Below, piece after piece: positions 17,222-25,081 of a DNA stretch of 64,000 nucleotides; positions within the stretch are counted from its first letter, which is position 1; each line of letters opens with the position of its first letter. Source of the DNA: Acetomicrobium hydrogeniformans ATCC BAA-1850 (GTDB lineage Bacteria > Synergistota > Synergistia > Synergistales > Acetomicrobiaceae); the NCBI RefSeq assembly GCF_000160455.2, contig NZ_ACJX03000001.1:1250001-1314000 (forward strand). The letters run 5' to 3'. Position numbers and translations under genes: made by a program. The notes below the pieces were generated by a model that had not been told where the DNA came from, ran no database searches, and was given only the letters and a program-made list of their open reading frames with translations.

Positions 17222-18814
17222 GTGAGCTCTCGTCCTTTTTCCATATATGTGCGGGAAGACGGAGTGTATCTCGAGGTAGAACCGGAAACTGAGGTTAGCT
17301 TTATAGAGATAATGAGCCTTCTTAAGCGCAGAGGTATTGAAGTCGACGAAAAATTGATTGATGAAATAATTAAAGAACATAGGGGCGAGGTTCTAAAAAT
17401 CTCTGACGAAGTGCCCGTTAGCGCCAAAGAGGCTACCATAGAGGTTGAAATTTCGGAAGACGGCCTTGCCGCCTCGGTTCACATTATTCCACCCCTTGAC
17501 GAGTCGGCATGGCCCTCTCCTCAGGATATCGAGGAAGAATTGAGAAAGAGAGGCATAACCTTTGGCTTAAAAAAAGATATCATCGAAAAAATCTGCGCCG
17601 AGAAAATAGCGCATCAGAGAATAGTCGTTGCGGAAGGAATTGAGCCGATTGATGGCGAGGATGCAGAAATAAAGGTTAAGGTAGATATTGAAAGGTTGAA
17701 ACCAAAGATCGAAGACCCCAGCGTCTCGAGGGTGGATTTGCGCGAGCTTGGTGCCGTCATAAATGTATTTAAGGGTCAGGAACTGGCCGAGAAAATACCT
17801 CTCAAACAGGGGCGGGATGGCATAAGCGTTTTGGGAAAACCCATAAAGGCCCGGCAGGCTAAGGATAGGAATTTACCAAAGGGCAATAATACCGAAATCA
17901 CGGAAGACGGGCTGAAGTTAATAGCGACCATTGATGGTAATTTAGTCGTAAGAGACGGAAAGTTACACGTCTTGCCTGTGTATGAGGTTGATGGCGACGT
18001 AGACTACAGCGTGGGCAATATAAATTTCATTGGCAGTGTCATCGTTAAGGGTTCGGTGCGGGACGGCTTTACCGTAGTTGCTGGTTCGGATATACAGGTC
18101 GGAGGGGTGGTCGAAGCCGCTACATTGCGGGCCGGAGGCAAAATATTGATACGAGGCGGCATAAGGGGTATGGGAAAGGCTTACGTCGAAGGGGAATCCG
18201 ACGTCATGGCTTTATTCATTGATCAGACTAACGTTAGGAGCAACAGCAACGTAATAGTCGAAAGGTCCATAATGCACAGTACCGTGATGGCTACCGAGAA
18301 AATCTCTGTCATGGGCGGCAGAAAAGGCATGATTGTCGGTGGCAGCTGCTCGGCCGGTTTTGAGGTATCCTGCATCACTCTTGGAAACGATATAGGAACC
18401 AAGACGGAGATCCAGGTAGGGGTGTCGCCTACGGTTCAGCAGGAGCTCAAAAATGTGACCGGAACCCTCGAGGATTTGGAGGGAAAGCTCAACAGCATCG
18501 AGAACAATTTGAACTATATCAAAAGGTTGGAGATGCAAGGCAGGATAGACCAATCAAAAAAAGCGCTCATGTTGCAGCTATCCAAGGCAAAGCTGCAACT
18601 TCAGTCAAATATAGAATTTTACAGAACAGAAAAACAGAAATTGGAGCAAGAGATGGCCAAGACAACAGAGGCATGTAGGGTAAAGGTTAAAGGTTCCTGC
18701 TATCCTGGCGTTATCATCAATATGAGAGGTATTAGCTACATTGTTAGAGAAAAGATGGACTACGTGATATTTTACTTTGATAAGGGAGAGATAAAGTTCA
18801 CTTCCTATTCATAA
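17222..18814 (+). CDS. fapA: FapA family polymerisation protein (DUF342)
   Basis: A FapA/DUF342 protein of 530 residues. The N-terminal part (about 1-200) is the FapA domain. A glycine-rich right-handed beta-helix follows (about 230-395, repeating V-x-G-S-V and A-G-G-x-I patterns), then a coiled coil (about 410-475) and a short C-terminal domain. Members near fliA are linked to flagellar number and placement in several bacteria. I chose GTG 17222 because the G-G-G-G-T-G-A ribosome site at 17210-17216 would lie inside the longer frame from GTG 17213. Confidence 0.88.
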   Translation: MSSRPFSIYVREDGVYLEVEPETEVSFIEIMSLLKRRGIEVDEKLIDEIIKEHRGEVLKISDEVPVSAKEATIEVEISEDGLAASVHIIPPLDESAWPSPQDIEEELRKRGITFGLKKDIIEKICAEKIAHQRIVVAEGIEPIDGEDAEIKVKVDIERLKPKIEDPSVSRVDLRELGAVINVFKGQELAEKIPLKQGRDGISVLGKPIKARQAKDRNLPKGNNTEITEDGLKLIATIDGNLVVRDGKLHVLPVYEVDGDVDYSVGNINFIGSVIVKGSVRDGFTVVAGSDIQVGGVVEAATLRAGGKILIRGGIRGMGKAYVEGESDVMALFIDQTNVRSNSNVIVERSIMHSTVMATEKISVMGGRKGMIVGGSCSAGFEVSCITLGNDIGTKTEIQVGVSPTVQQELKNVTGTLEDLEGKLNSIENNLNYIKRLEMQGRIDQSKKALMLQLSKAKLQLQSNIEFYRTEKQKLEQEMAKTTEACRVKVKGSCYPGVIINMRGISYIVREKMDYVIFYFDKGEIKFTSYS

Positions 18815-18828
18815 TGTGGTGATGGGTC

Positions 18829-19146
18829 ATGTTGCGACCGATTCAGTGGCAAATAGCTATGTTAAGGACGGGGCAGGAAACGCATTTGTCAAAAGATGCG
18901 GCCTCTTCGGCATCTCAGTTTGCAATGAGACAGGAGGCGGTAGAAGAATCTGTGCGGGAACAGGAGCAGGTGAAGCGCAAAGAAAATACATCCGGTGCGA
19001 ATAAATTAGGGGTCAATAACAGGAGGTCCGAAGAAGATGGCGGCCGGCGCCGTAAAAGCAAGGAGAACAAAGAAAAAGGGGCACCAAATGATGAGGATGC
19101 AGAGGCAATAGAGGACGAATACGAGGGATTGGACATATATGCCTAA
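18829..19146 (+). CDS. Small charged protein of the flagellar operon, unknown
   Basis: A 105-residue protein with no membrane segment. It has a short conserved-looking N-terminus (R-P-I-Q-W-Q-I-A), then an Ala/Glu/Gln-rich helix (about 25-50), a very basic low-complexity stretch (about 60-85, Arg/Lys/Glu/Asn) and an acidic tail ending L-D-I-Y-A. The layout resembles small proteins I recall beside fapA in clostridial flagellar operons, but I cannot name a family. It lies 14 bases after fapA and overlaps the next gene by 8 bases, which supports it as real and cotranscribed. Confidence 0.7.
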   Translation: MLRPIQWQIAMLRTGQETHLSKDAASSASQFAMRQEAVEESVREQEQVKRKENTSGANKLGVNNRRSEEDGGRRRKSKENKEKGAPNDEDAEAIEDEYEGLDIYA

Positions 19147-19726
19147 GGCGCAGGCGGAATCGAAGAAGGACCTTTTACTGGGGTATTTATATATTTTGCT
19201 TTTAAGTGACAAAGACTTATATTCTGGCGCCGTTATGATTACCGATATTAGAGGTATACCGGTTGATTTCAAATACGTTGACCCAATAAAGTTTACAAGG
19301 CTTGAAAAAGTGTTGTACGGCGATGCTCTTGATGCATATTTGAAAGAAGAGTTGATACTGCATAATTTGCTCAAATCACTCGAAAAAAAGCCGCATGTTC
19401 TCATATGCCAAGATCCGTCGCTGGTAAAGCTCTCTAGATCTTTGCTTAAATCTCCTGTTTTGCACCTCGAGCCTCATTCGGGGACACCCTTAGAAAGCGC
19501 AGGAATGTTCGAAAAGTTGTCCGAGGGGGATTGCTATCTCCTTCAGGTGGAAGAGGTTGGACCTCCTTTAAGGGCCTACTTTGGTGTCGTTCCTGAGGAA
19601 TCGGAGGTAAAGGGTCTTTCTTTTATGCTTACAGAGGCTTCTCGTTACATGGACTTGCTCGAGCCATTTCAGCGAATAGCAAAAGCGCTGGATGTGATTA
19701 TAGAGGAAAGCCATGGGAAGCCATAG
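19139..19726 (+). CDS. Unknown protein of the flagellar operon
   Basis: A 195-residue soluble protein without a recognisable motif. It looks like a mixed alpha/beta fold: a helix at 8-22, a strand region around 30-45 (G-A-V-M-I-T-D-I-R-G-I-P-V-D-F), two helices (about 55-80) and a C-terminal helix. It starts 8 bases inside the preceding small gene and its stop lies 14 bases inside the next one, so all three unknown genes are translationally linked. Coding quality is good. A role in flagellar assembly is inferred only from position. Confidence 0.72.
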   Translation: MPKAQAESKKDLLLGYLYILLLSDKDLYSGAVMITDIRGIPVDFKYVDPIKFTRLEKVLYGDALDAYLKEELILHNLLKSLEKKPHVLICQDPSLVKLSRSLLKSPVLHLEPHSGTPLESAGMFEKLSEGDCYLLQVEEVGPPLRAYFGVVPEESEVKGLSFMLTEASRYMDLLEPFQRIAKALDVIIEESHGKP

Positions 19727-20348
19727 CCAGAAGGGTAGTTTGAAACAAGACCTTTTTCGACTGTTGTTCGGTAAAGTTAAGGTATGTTCACATCGTTTTG
19801 ACCACAAATCTTTTGAGGTTGTAAATGCTTCGCTTATAGCCGAGGTGATATCCCTAAATCCGGATATTGAAGCTGAATGCAAAAGTTGGGTTCTTTCCCG
19901 GTCTGCTGAGGCAAAACCACAAAAATTTTCCTTGAATATCGATTTAATAAAAGTAAAAAGGGTCACCCTTTCGTCTCTTGATGTAACGATTAAGAAATTA
20001 AAGAGATTAAGAGATGTTTCTATCTGTTCAAACTTGATTTTTTGTTCCCTGTTGCCTCAAGTGAGAAAAAATAGGATAATTTCCTTCAGAAGTGGAGGTT
20101 TTTGGGGGAAGGGGACTATTCCCATTGCCCTGTTTTACCCTATAATAAAAGATAAGGTATTGAAATTAGTTTTAAGCAAAAAGGAAGGCATGCTTTTGGT
20201 GTGGTATTCTAAGGAATCGGAAAAAGGTGAGCCCTATTGTTTGTTTTTGTGTCGTAAGATTGACAAAGGGGCGGAGCAAAGCGATATCCTTTGGCAATGG
20301 GTTCCACTAAAGGATAAATGTAGCGGAGGTGGTCGGCTCACGCTTTAG
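19713..20348 (+). CDS. Unknown basic protein at the end of the flagellar operon
   Basis: A 211-residue Lys-rich protein with no named motif. The first half has predicted helices and Cys/His residues that do not form a clear metal motif. The second half holds several short beta strands (for example K-N-R-I-I-S-F-R-S-G-G-F-W-G, and L-V-L-S-K-K-E-G-M-L-L-V-W-Y). ATG start at 19713, 14 bases inside the preceding gene. It is the last gene of the run that begins left of the window; a 93-base gap follows. Confidence 0.68.
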   Translation: MGSHSQKGSLKQDLFRLLFGKVKVCSHRFDHKSFEVVNASLIAEVISLNPDIEAECKSWVLSRSAEAKPQKFSLNIDLIKVKRVTLSSLDVTIKKLKRLRDVSICSNLIFCSLLPQVRKNRIISFRSGGFWGKGTIPIALFYPIIKDKVLKLVLSKKEGMLLVWYSKESEKGEPYCLFLCRKIDKGAEQSDILWQWVPLKDKCSGGGRLTL

Positions 20349-20441
20349 GGATATAGGGTAAAAGGATACAGCAAGTCGGGATTATCGAGATATAAGTTGT
20401 GAAAAATGTTAATTACTAAAAATGGAGGTATAGTTTATCAG

Positions 20442-20873
20442 ATGAGCAACGAGCAAGAGGTAATCACCTCGGCAAAGGTCAACGAAGTTGTCAAGTGCGT
20501 GGTGGAGAGGATAACTCCCTATGGGGCTTTCGTTAAGATCCAGAACGGGCAGAGGGGAATGATCCATATTTCGGAGATATCTCAAGGCTACGTGAAAAAA
20601 GTGGAAGATGTACTTTCCTTGGGCCAGGAAGTCGAAGCCAAGGTGATAAAGATAGACGAAAGAGGTCGCATAGACCTTTCTCTGAAAGCTCTTGGTTCCG
20701 CCGGGGAACGGGCTGAACTTCAGGCTAAAACTTCCCATCAGCACAACGAGGATGATTTCGAGAAAAAGCTGACGAAGTTCATGAAGCTGAGCGACGAAAA
20801 GATCTCCGATCTCTATCAAAAAATTGGAGACGGTAAAAAAAGTGGCAGGCGCAAGGCCGGAAGCAAAAGGTAA
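20442..20873 (+). CDS. S1 RNA-binding domain protein
   Basis: A 143-residue protein with one S1 domain near the N-terminus (about 10-85: V-V-E-R-I-T-P-Y-G-A-F-V-K-I, G-M-I-H-I-S-E-I, G-Q-E-V-E-A-K-V-I-K-I-D-E-R-G-R-I-D-L-S). A charged helix and a Lys/Arg-rich tail follow. It resembles the YugI/general-stress-protein-13 type of small ribosome- or RNA-associated S1 proteins. I chose ATG 20442, behind G-G-A-G-G-T (20424-20429), over ATG 20406. A hairpin terminator follows at 20901. Confidence 0.88.
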   Translation: MSNEQEVITSAKVNEVVKCVVERITPYGAFVKIQNGQRGMIHISEISQGYVKKVEDVLSLGQEVEAKVIKIDERGRIDLSLKALGSAGERAELQAKTSHQHNEDDFEKKLTKFMKLSDEKISDLYQKIGDGKKSGRRKAGSKR

Positions 20874-20900
20874 GACACTTCAAAACAACCTTTCAAAAAT

Positions 20901-20925
20901 AAAGGGGCTTTTACAGCCCCTTTTG
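20901..20925 (+). terminator. Rho-independent terminator after the S1-domain gene
   Basis: A 9-base-pair stem (20901-20909 with 20915-20923) and 5-base loop. The stem is AAAGGGGCT paired with AGCCCCTTT and runs into a short T tract. It lies 27 bases after the S1 gene stop. It also covers the region where the next gene would begin, so read-through or an internal promoter is needed to express the DUF501 gene. Confidence 0.75.
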
Positions 20926-21474
20926 TATATTCAGCAAATCTTTCCCGGGGACGAAAGGGTTATTTTGCGCCAAATGAGGGGCAGAAATTTCAATTCCTCC
21001 ATCGCCGTTGGAATTGTAAAGCGTTGCAGATTGGGCAAGCCTCAAGTTTTACTCTGCGCCCCCTTATTCGAATTAAAGCCCTTTCCCACCACCTTTTGGC
21101 TGTCCTGTCCCTATCTGGTAAGTATGTGCGGTAAAGAGGAGGCTGCAGGGGGAGTAAAGCAGCTCGAAAGTTACGCCAAAAATTATATCGATTCGGAAAG
21201 ATGGATTAATTTTAATGTAAAACACGGCGTCATTAGGCTTTTTTTGTTGTCGGAAGGAGAAAAGTTATTTCTTTCTAAAGTAGGCAAAAACATATTTGAC
21301 AGGCTCCGCCTCTCTGGCATCGGGGGTATGGGTTGTCCTGTTGAAATGAGAATGAAATGCCTGCACCTTCAGGTTGCCTCATGGCTCGCCCTTGGAGAAC
21401 ATCCTGCGGAAGGTTGGCTTAAGGGTCGCTTCACAGAGCTTGAGTGCGATAATCCCGATAGATATTGCACTTAA
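20923..21474 (+). CDS. DUF501 family protein
   Basis: A protein of up to 183 residues that matches the DUF501 pattern: a first strand A-V-G-I-V-K-R-C-x-x-G-x-P-Q-V, then F-P-T-T-F-W-L-S-C-P-Y-L-V and E-A-A-G-G-V-K-Q-L-E. The function is unknown. In actinobacteria such genes lie directly before a Ppx/GppA phosphatase, as here (recalled synteny). The start is unclear: the frame is open from 20824, but TTG 20923 or TTG 20965 (with G-A-A-A-G-G-G 5 bases upstream) is more likely because the terminator lies before them. Its stop overlaps the next gene region. Confidence 0.8.
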   Translation: MYIQQIFPGDERVILRQMRGRNFNSSIAVGIVKRCRLGKPQVLLCAPLFELKPFPTTFWLSCPYLVSMCGKEEAAGGVKQLESYAKNYIDSERWINFNVKHGVIRLFLLSEGEKLFLSKVGKNIFDRLRLSGIGGMGCPVEMRMKCLHLQVASWLALGEHPAEGWLKGRFTELECDNPDRYCT

Positions 21475-21485
21475 TTGGTTTGGAG

Positions 21486-22433
21486 ATGAACATTTTGTCT
21501 CGTTACGCTACTATAGATATAGGGTCTAATTCCTTGAGATTTCTGGCTGTGGAAAGTTGTGCTGACAGTTTGTATTATCTTGATTCCGGGATCTGGACGG
21601 TTCGTTTGGCCGAAGGAATGGGAAAGGGCAAGTACGAAATTAAGGAAAAGGCTTTAGAAAGGACTATGGCTGCTTTGGAAGAGGTTTGTCATCGGCTGGA
21701 CCGATTGTCCGTATCTTTAAAAAGGAGGCTTTTGTTTACCACCGAGTCCTTGAGATCCTCTCTAAACGTTTCGGATGCAATGGGTTTTATTGAGGAACGA
21801 GCGGGTTTGAAGGTCAGAATTTTAGAGGGTTGGGAAGAGGCTTTTTACAGCTTTAAGGGGGCTCTGCTGGGGACAGGGCTGAGCGATCCTCTCGTTTTCG
21901 ACTTGGGAGGAGGCAGTTTGGAGATTTCGGACGGGAAGGAAGGCTTTTCTTTACCTATGGGTGCTTTAAGGGTTAAAAACCTCTTTGGCGAAGACGAAGA
22001 GGCGATAAAGGGTTACGTCAGGTCCGGCTTAAAAGGTCTATTCGAAAAACCTTCAAGGAGAGAAAGCGCAAAATCATTCATTGGGGTGGGGGGAACTTCC
22101 TCTGCAGCCGTAATGATCTTGAAAAAAATAGCCGTCAATTCCTATCATCCCTCGAAGGTCCACGGAAGCATGGTGAAGGTCGATGATATAAGGGATTTGA
22201 TCCTAGCTTTGAAGAATATGAAGCCGGAAGAGAGAAAATCCGTAGCGGGCTTAGAGCCTAGCAGATCGGATATCATAGTGAGTGGACTTTGCGTCATAGA
22301 GGCACTTCTTGAATTTTTCGGGGCAAGTTGTTATTTTCATAGCGAGTGCGACCTTCTTTGGGGATTGGCGGCAGAGATGGTCGAAAGCCGTGAGGCGAAA
22401 AAGCTATACGATGTAGTTTGGAGGTGTGAGTGA
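21486..22433 (+). CDS. Exopolyphosphatase / pppGpp phosphatase family (Ppx/GppA)
   Basis: A 315-residue ASKHA-fold phosphatase that hydrolyses polyphosphate or pppGpp. The first phosphate loop is A-T-I-D-I-G-S-N-S-L-R-F, the adenosine/second phosphate loop is V-F-D-L-G-G-G-S-L-E, and a G-V-G-G-T-S-S segment follows. It has only the short N-terminal two-domain form, lacking the HD-like extension of E. coli Ppx. The start could be ATG 21486 or TTG 21495; the G-G-A-G at 21482-21485 is better spaced for the TTG. It overlaps the argH start. Confidence 0.92.
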   Translation: MNILSRYATIDIGSNSLRFLAVESCADSLYYLDSGIWTVRLAEGMGKGKYEIKEKALERTMAALEEVCHRLDRLSVSLKRRLLFTTESLRSSLNVSDAMGFIEERAGLKVRILEGWEEAFYSFKGALLGTGLSDPLVFDLGGGSLEISDGKEGFSLPMGALRVKNLFGEDEEAIKGYVRSGLKGLFEKPSRRESAKSFIGVGGTSSAAVMILKKIAVNSYHPSKVHGSMVKVDDIRDLILALKNMKPEERKSVAGLEPSRSDIIVSGLCVIEALLEFFGASCYFHSECDLLWGLAAEMVESREAKKLYDVVWRCE

Positions 22434-23839
22434 GGTTGTGGAAAGGTCGGTTTAGCGAAGATATGGCAGATGTGGTGGTGAATTTCACCCAATCTCTGGA
22501 CATGGATTGGGATCTTGTAGAAGCCGATATAGAGGGAAGCAAAGCTCACGTAAGGGTTTTGGCATCGGCCGACCTGATAACGGAAGAAGAGAAAATGGCC
22601 CTATTGAAGGGTTTGGATCAGGTGTTGAGCGAGATAAAAAACGGGACCTTTAAGCCTTTGATGGAGCTTGAGGACGTTCATATGAATATAGAGGCCCGCC
22701 TTACAGAGATTTTGGGCGAAAGGGGTAAAAAGCTTCATACCGGAAGAAGCCGCAACGATCAAATAGCCACGACGTTGCGAATTTTTTTGAGGGGGCAGCT
22801 CGTCGGAATAGGAAGTAAAATGAGAAATCTCCTCGAGTCTTTGTTGGATAACGCCGAAAGGCATATCGATTTCGTAGTGCCGGGATATACCCACTTGCAA
22901 AGAGCTCAACCGATAAGCATGGGGCATTATTGGATGTCCCATTTTTGGGCTTTTCACCGAGATTCCTCGCGTCTCATGGCAGCGCTTGAAGCACTGGATG
23001 AGTGCCCCTTGGGCTCTGCGGCTCTGGCGGGATCCACTATTCCTTTGAATAGGCACTTATCGGCGGAGTTGCTCAAATTTTCTAAGCCCACAGAAAACAG
23101 CATCGATTCAATAGCAAGCCGCGACTATTTAGCGGACTTTCACCACTTTGCGTCGATGTTCTCAATTCACTGCAGCAGATTGGCGGAGGATCTGATAATA
23201 TACAACACCGATGAATTTGGCATAGTTAAATTGCCCGATTCCTTTTGTACAGGTTCCAGCATAATGCCGCAGAAGAAAAATCCTGACGTTCTTGAACTGA
23301 TTCGCGGTAAGGCCGGACAGATTCTGGCCGGCTACGTCGATCTTCTGGTTGTGTTGAAAGGCCTTCCTCTGGCGTACAACAGGGATTTGCAGGAAGACAA
23401 GAGGAGCTTAATGAGGAGCCTGCGAACCCTGCACGGCATTTTAGATGTCTTGCCCCAACTTATTTCAAGAATAGAAGTTGACCTCACGGCAGCGTCGAGG
23501 GCCCTTGAAGATGGCTACATCCTGGCCACGGATATAGCGGAATTTCTTGTTTTGAAGGGCGTACCCTTCAGAAGCGCCCACGAATTGGTGGGAAAGGCCG
23601 TGAAGTGGTGTTTAAAAGAAGGCAAAAGCCTTTCTTCTCTCTCAATGGAGGAGTGGCGAAACCTTATACCTCAATTTGACGAGAATATCTTCGGATGCTT
23701 AAACCCCAAATCATCTGTGGAAAGGCGCAAGACCTACGGGGGGACTGCCTTTTCTGAAGTGAAGCGACAGGTGGAGAAAGGGAAGACTTTGTTGGGGGAA
23801 ATGGAAAAAAATTTGGCGACCTGGGGCGAAAGATGTTGA
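22430..23839 (+). CDS. argH: Argininosuccinate lyase
   Basis: ArgH cleaves argininosuccinate to arginine and fumarate, the last step of arginine synthesis. The 469-residue product has the N-terminal L-W-K-G-R-F, the H-x-G-R-S-R-N-D-Q motif (T-G-R-S-R-N-D-Q-I-A) and the fumarase/aspartase signature G-S-S-I-M-P-Q-K-K-N-P-D (about 279-290). It is the usual length. GTG start at 22430 with G-G-A-G-G 5 bases upstream, overlapping the Ppx/GppA stop. No other arginine genes are in view. Confidence 0.97.
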   Translation: MRLWKGRFSEDMADVVVNFTQSLDMDWDLVEADIEGSKAHVRVLASADLITEEEKMALLKGLDQVLSEIKNGTFKPLMELEDVHMNIEARLTEILGERGKKLHTGRSRNDQIATTLRIFLRGQLVGIGSKMRNLLESLLDNAERHIDFVVPGYTHLQRAQPISMGHYWMSHFWAFHRDSSRLMAALEALDECPLGSAALAGSTIPLNRHLSAELLKFSKPTENSIDSIASRDYLADFHHFASMFSIHCSRLAEDLIIYNTDEFGIVKLPDSFCTGSSIMPQKKNPDVLELIRGKAGQILAGYVDLLVVLKGLPLAYNRDLQEDKRSLMRSLRTLHGILDVLPQLISRIEVDLTAASRALEDGYILATDIAEFLVLKGVPFRSAHELVGKAVKWCLKEGKSLSSLSMEEWRNLIPQFDENIFGCLNPKSSVERRKTYGGTAFSEVKRQVEKGKTLLGEMEKNLATWGERC

Positions 23840-23862
23840 CTATTTCTTCGACCTGTGATAAT
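23836..23862 (+). promoter_or_regulatory. Possible promoter of the tRNA cluster
   Basis: A TTGACT box (23836-23841) overlapping the argH stop and a GATAAT box (23857-23862) preceded by TGT (extended -10). The spacer is 15 bases, shorter than ideal. The position, about 45 bases before tRNA-Lys, fits. Confidence 0.45.
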
Positions 23863-23906
23863 TTCCTATTGCTCGCTCGGAGCAGTATGAGGTAATTTGA
23901 ATGAGG

Positions 23907-23982
23907 GGGCCGTTAGCTCAGGTGGCAGAGCACCGGACTTTTAATCCGGGTGTCGCAGGTTCGAATCCTGCACGGCTCACCA
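23907..23982 (+). tRNA. tRNA-Lys (anticodon TTT)
   Basis: A complete cloverleaf: 7-base-pair acceptor stem (23907-23913 with 23972-23978, one G-U), D arm with AGCTCAGGTGGCAGAGC, anticodon loop CTTTTAA giving TTT, and a T arm with GGTTCGAATCC. The 3' CCA is encoded. It is the first of three tRNAs in the same direction. Confidence 0.97.
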
Positions 23983-24010
23983 TTACAAAATTTAAGCAGT
24001 TCATTGAAGC

Positions 24011-24086
24011 GGTCCCATCGTCTAGAGGCCTAGGACACCGCCCTTTCAAGGCGGCGGCACGGGTTCGAATCCCGTTGGGACCGCCA
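24011..24086 (+). tRNA. tRNA-Glu (anticodon TTC)
   Basis: A complete cloverleaf with acceptor stem GGTCCCA/TGGGACC, anticodon loop CTTTCAA (TTC), T arm GGGTTCGAATCCC and encoded CCA. Only 28 bases separate it from tRNA-Lys. Confidence 0.97.
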
Positions 24087-24100
24087 TTGTATAGTTGTAG

Positions 24101-24176
24101 GCCGGTGTAGCTCAACAGGCAGAGCAGCGCACTCGTAATGCGCAGGTTGGCGGTTCAAGTCCGCCCGCCGGCTCCA
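24101..24176 (+). tRNA. tRNA-Thr (anticodon CGT)
   Basis: A complete cloverleaf with acceptor stem GCCGGTG/CGCCGGC (one U-G pair), anticodon loop CTCGTAA (CGT), T arm GCGGTTCAAGTCCGC and encoded CCA. It ends 39 bases before the fliW start, with no terminator between, so the tRNAs and fliW-csrA may share a transcript. Confidence 0.97.
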
Positions 24177-24215
24177 GTTTTTATGTTCAATATGCCAAAA
24201 CCGGAGGCATTTCTT

Positions 24216-24713
24216 ATGACAAAGCTTCAAACCCCGAGGTTCGGGCTCCTCGAGTTTCAAGAAGGAGATGTTATCTTTTTTCCAAAAGGCATTCCCGGCT
24301 TCGAAGATCACAGGAAGTGGATATTGGTGGGGGATGATGAAAACCCTATAAAATGGCTTCAAAGCCTAGACGATGAAGACGTTGCCCTTCCCGTTTTACC
24401 CCCAAGTCTGGTCAGTTCCGATTACGATCCCCAACTATTAGAAGCTGACGTGAGAGAATTGAAAGCGACTGCGAAGGATTTACACCTCTTCGTGGTGGTG
24501 TCCGTACCGGAGGATGCACCTTGGGATGCCACGGTGAATCTGAGGGCTCCGATAATCATCAATTCCAATGAACGCTTGGGAAAGCAGGTTATAAGTCAGA
24601 GGGAAGATTATAAGATAAAGCATCACCTTTTTGACGAAATCATAAGAGATAGGATGAAAAGTGCCTTCCTTGAGGCCGGAAGCCAAACTCCGACCGAGGG
24701 AGGTGCCTCTTAG
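24216..24713 (+). CDS. fliW: Flagellar assembly factor FliW (CsrA antagonist)
   Basis: FliW binds flagellin and, when free, binds CsrA to relieve its block on flagellin translation. The 165-residue product shows the family pattern F-G-x-L-E-F near the start, I-x-F-P-x-G-I-P-G-F-E-D-H (about 18-30) and a V-N-L-R-A-P-I-I-I-N segment. I chose ATG 24216 because G-G-A-G-G lies 8 bases upstream; the open frame extends back into tRNA-Thr and is not coding there. csrA follows with no gap. Confidence 0.95.
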   Translation: MTKLQTPRFGLLEFQEGDVIFFPKGIPGFEDHRKWILVGDDENPIKWLQSLDDEDVALPVLPPSLVSSDYDPQLLEADVRELKATAKDLHLFVVVSVPEDAPWDATVNLRAPIIINSNERLGKQVISQREDYKIKHHLFDEIIRDRMKSAFLEAGSQTPTEGGAS

Positions 24714-24956
24714 ATGCTAGTTCTTTCGAGAAAAGAGGGCGAATCCCTGATGCTTAACGATACAATTGAAGTGATGGTCGTGGAGATAGGGAAGGGGCAA
24801 GTTCGTTTGGGCATCAGGGCGCCAAAGGATGTCTTGATTCTGCGCAAGGAGCTTACCGAGGAGGTAGCCCTTTCAAATAAACTTTCGGCTAAAACTAAAG
24901 ATCTTCACGTTTTGGGATCTTTGATGAAAAAGTCCAACCCGAATAATGATAGTTGA
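24714..24956 (+). CDS. csrA: Carbon storage regulator CsrA
   Basis: An 80-residue RNA-binding translational regulator that blocks ribosome sites, typically that of flagellin mRNA in FliW-bearing bacteria. It begins M-L-V-L-S-R-K-E-G-E-S and has the core V-x-V-x-E-I-G-x-G-Q-V-R-L-G-I-x-A-P-K-D-V-x-I-L-R-K-E-L. The start ATG directly follows the fliW stop, and the tail is longer than in E. coli (61 residues), as in FliW-dependent CsrA proteins. Confidence 0.97.
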   Translation: MLVLSRKEGESLMLNDTIEVMVVEIGKGQVRLGIRAPKDVLILRKELTEEVALSNKLSAKTKDLHVLGSLMKKSNPNNDS

Positions 24957-24979
24957 AGCCTTTTTGTAAAAGAAGTATA

Positions 24980-25013
24980 AAAACAGGCCTCCCGATATCG
25001 GGAGGCCTGTTTT
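24980..25013 (+). terminator. Strong terminator after csrA
   Basis: A perfect 34-base palindrome (17-base arms centred at 24996/24997) with an A-rich left foot and a TTTT right foot. It lies 24 bases after the csrA stop and ends the tRNA/fliW/csrA unit. The sequence is symmetrical, so it could stop transcription in both directions. Confidence 0.9.
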
Positions 25014-25052
25014 CTTGGATGAATTTACGAAGACTTTTGACGTAAAAATCTT

Positions 25053-25058
25053 TATAAT
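25053..25058 (+). promoter_or_regulatory. Candidate -10 box before the histidine phosphatase gene
   Basis: A perfect TATAAT 24 bases before the start of the next gene and downstream of the csrA terminator, where a new promoter is expected. No good -35 box is at the right spacing (a TTGACG lies only 10 bases upstream), so this is tentative. Confidence 0.4.
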
Positions 25059-25081
25059 AACAAGCAATGAGGTGATACATC

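Noticed and set aside
23901-24362. Open frames on both strands across the tRNA cluster
   Set aside because: They read through three perfect cloverleaf tRNAs and are not protein coding; the fliW frame only becomes coding at 24216.
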